NCBI RefSeq assembly: GCF_023898315.1
Contig: NC_064622.1
Span: 351,645,234 to 351,709,233, forward strand
Length of the DNA: 64,000 nt
DNA from: Schistocerca nitens
Taxonomy: Eukaryota > Arthropoda > Insecta > Orthoptera > Acrididae
Direction of reading: 5' to 3'
This document shows, piece by piece, positions 63,551 to 64,000 of this stretch; the first letter of the stretch is position 1; each line of letters opens with the position of its first letter. The position numbers and the translations under genes are program-made. Below the pieces are notes generated by a model. It saw nothing but the letters and a program-made list of their open reading frames with translations. It was not told the origin of the DNA and searched no databases.

Positions 63551-64000
63551 ATGGCTTCGCCACAATCTCCAGATGTACTGTCCGAATTTTATCGCTTGCA
63601 GAATCAGCAGACGCAGGCCTTATTGGATGCCCTTGGACAGCTCGTCCAGGGTCAACGCCCGATGCAAAACGATGCGACAGCCGCCGTTCCACCGCTACCG
63701 CAGCCACAACATGCAGTTGCACCACCTTTTCGTCCTTTTGATGCGGCACTGGAAAGCTGGACGGAGTGGTCACGCCAATTTGGATTCCATCTCGCCACCT
63801 CCAGAATTCAAGGTAACGAGCGGCAGCCTTTTCTGATAGCATCCGTCGGAGTGCACACGTACCATGTGATAGTGAAATTGTTTCCCCGATGCGACGTAGC
63901 AACTCTCTCCTAAGACGAAATTTTGTCTGCGTTAGATGCATATTTCAAAGACTCAGTCAATGTCGTTGCAAAAAGGTATAGTTTCTTTCGTACCAAACGT
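63551..64000 (+). pseudogene. Gypsy gag start, one nonsense codon, runs off the window
   Basis: ATG 63551 opens 120 codons: MASPQSPDVLSEFYRLQNQQ, a helix, a Gln/Pro-rich linker (VPPLPQPQHAVAPPFRPFD) and SWTEWSRQFGFHLATSRIQG. The last piece is a capsid N-terminal-like segment of Gypsy Gag. The frame hits TAA at 63911-63913, and after that the same frame stays open to the window end without shift. A single point substitution thus separates it from an open gag. The rest of the element is outside the window. Confidence 0.8.

Overview
This is eukaryotic, repeat-dense DNA that looks like an orthopteran insect genome, most probably a grasshopper or locust of the Schistocerca type. That identification is inference. 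It rests on a tRNA-headed SINE (five complete copies plus one fragment), a 5S-rRNA-headed SINE, CR1-like and RTE-like LINEs, many Tc1/mariner elements, and an insect cuticle-protein gene whose introns are each several kilobases long. There are no operons, bacterial genes, CRISPR arrays or phage genes.

Only one host gene is recognised: a Rebers-Riddiford (chitin-binding) cuticle protein on the minus strand. Three coding exons are visible (42856-43020, 37952-37836 and 31515-31333), all joined in phase 0 and separated by introns of 4,903 and 6,320 bp. The first exon or exons, with the start codon and signal peptide, were not found.

The rest is mobile DNA. 1.8-7.4 kb: a broken Gypsy LTR retrotransposon (minus) that has lost most of its integrase catalytic core. 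8.4-9.6 kb: an RTE-like LINE. 10.6-17.3 kb: tRNA-derived SINEs with perfect target-site duplications (TSDs), a tRNA-Gly-like relic and a LINE fragment. 18.1-19.5 kb: a very young mariner with 40-bp perfect terminal inverted repeats (TIRs) but a lost catalytic Asp. 20.0-22.3 kb: a decayed mariner-like element and a mariner-derived MITE. 23.7-28.0 kb: a CR1-like LINE with both ORFs open. 29.4-43.0 kb: decayed Tc1, mariner, LINE and SINE copies, mostly inside the cuticle-gene introns. 44.7-47.3 kb: a CR1 relic carrying a nested mariner. 47.7-49.1 kb: an intact Tc1-type transposon with an unusual D-E spacing. 50.6-53.3 kb: Tc1 relics. 55.5-57.5 kb: a second copy of the same MITE, split by a Tc1 element. 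58.4-60.3 kb: a DD41D-type element with very long TIRs. 62.3-64.0 kb: a Tc1 copy cut by the LTR and gag of another Gypsy element that runs off the window.

Several insertions can be ordered in time because they are nested or leave TSDs. No wholly new type of genetic system was found. The best candidates for a second look are the intact Tc1 with 32 residues between its last two catalytic positions, the near-perfect mariner with a missing Asp, the coding-competent CR1 LINE, and the MITE pair that serve as filled and empty site for one another.
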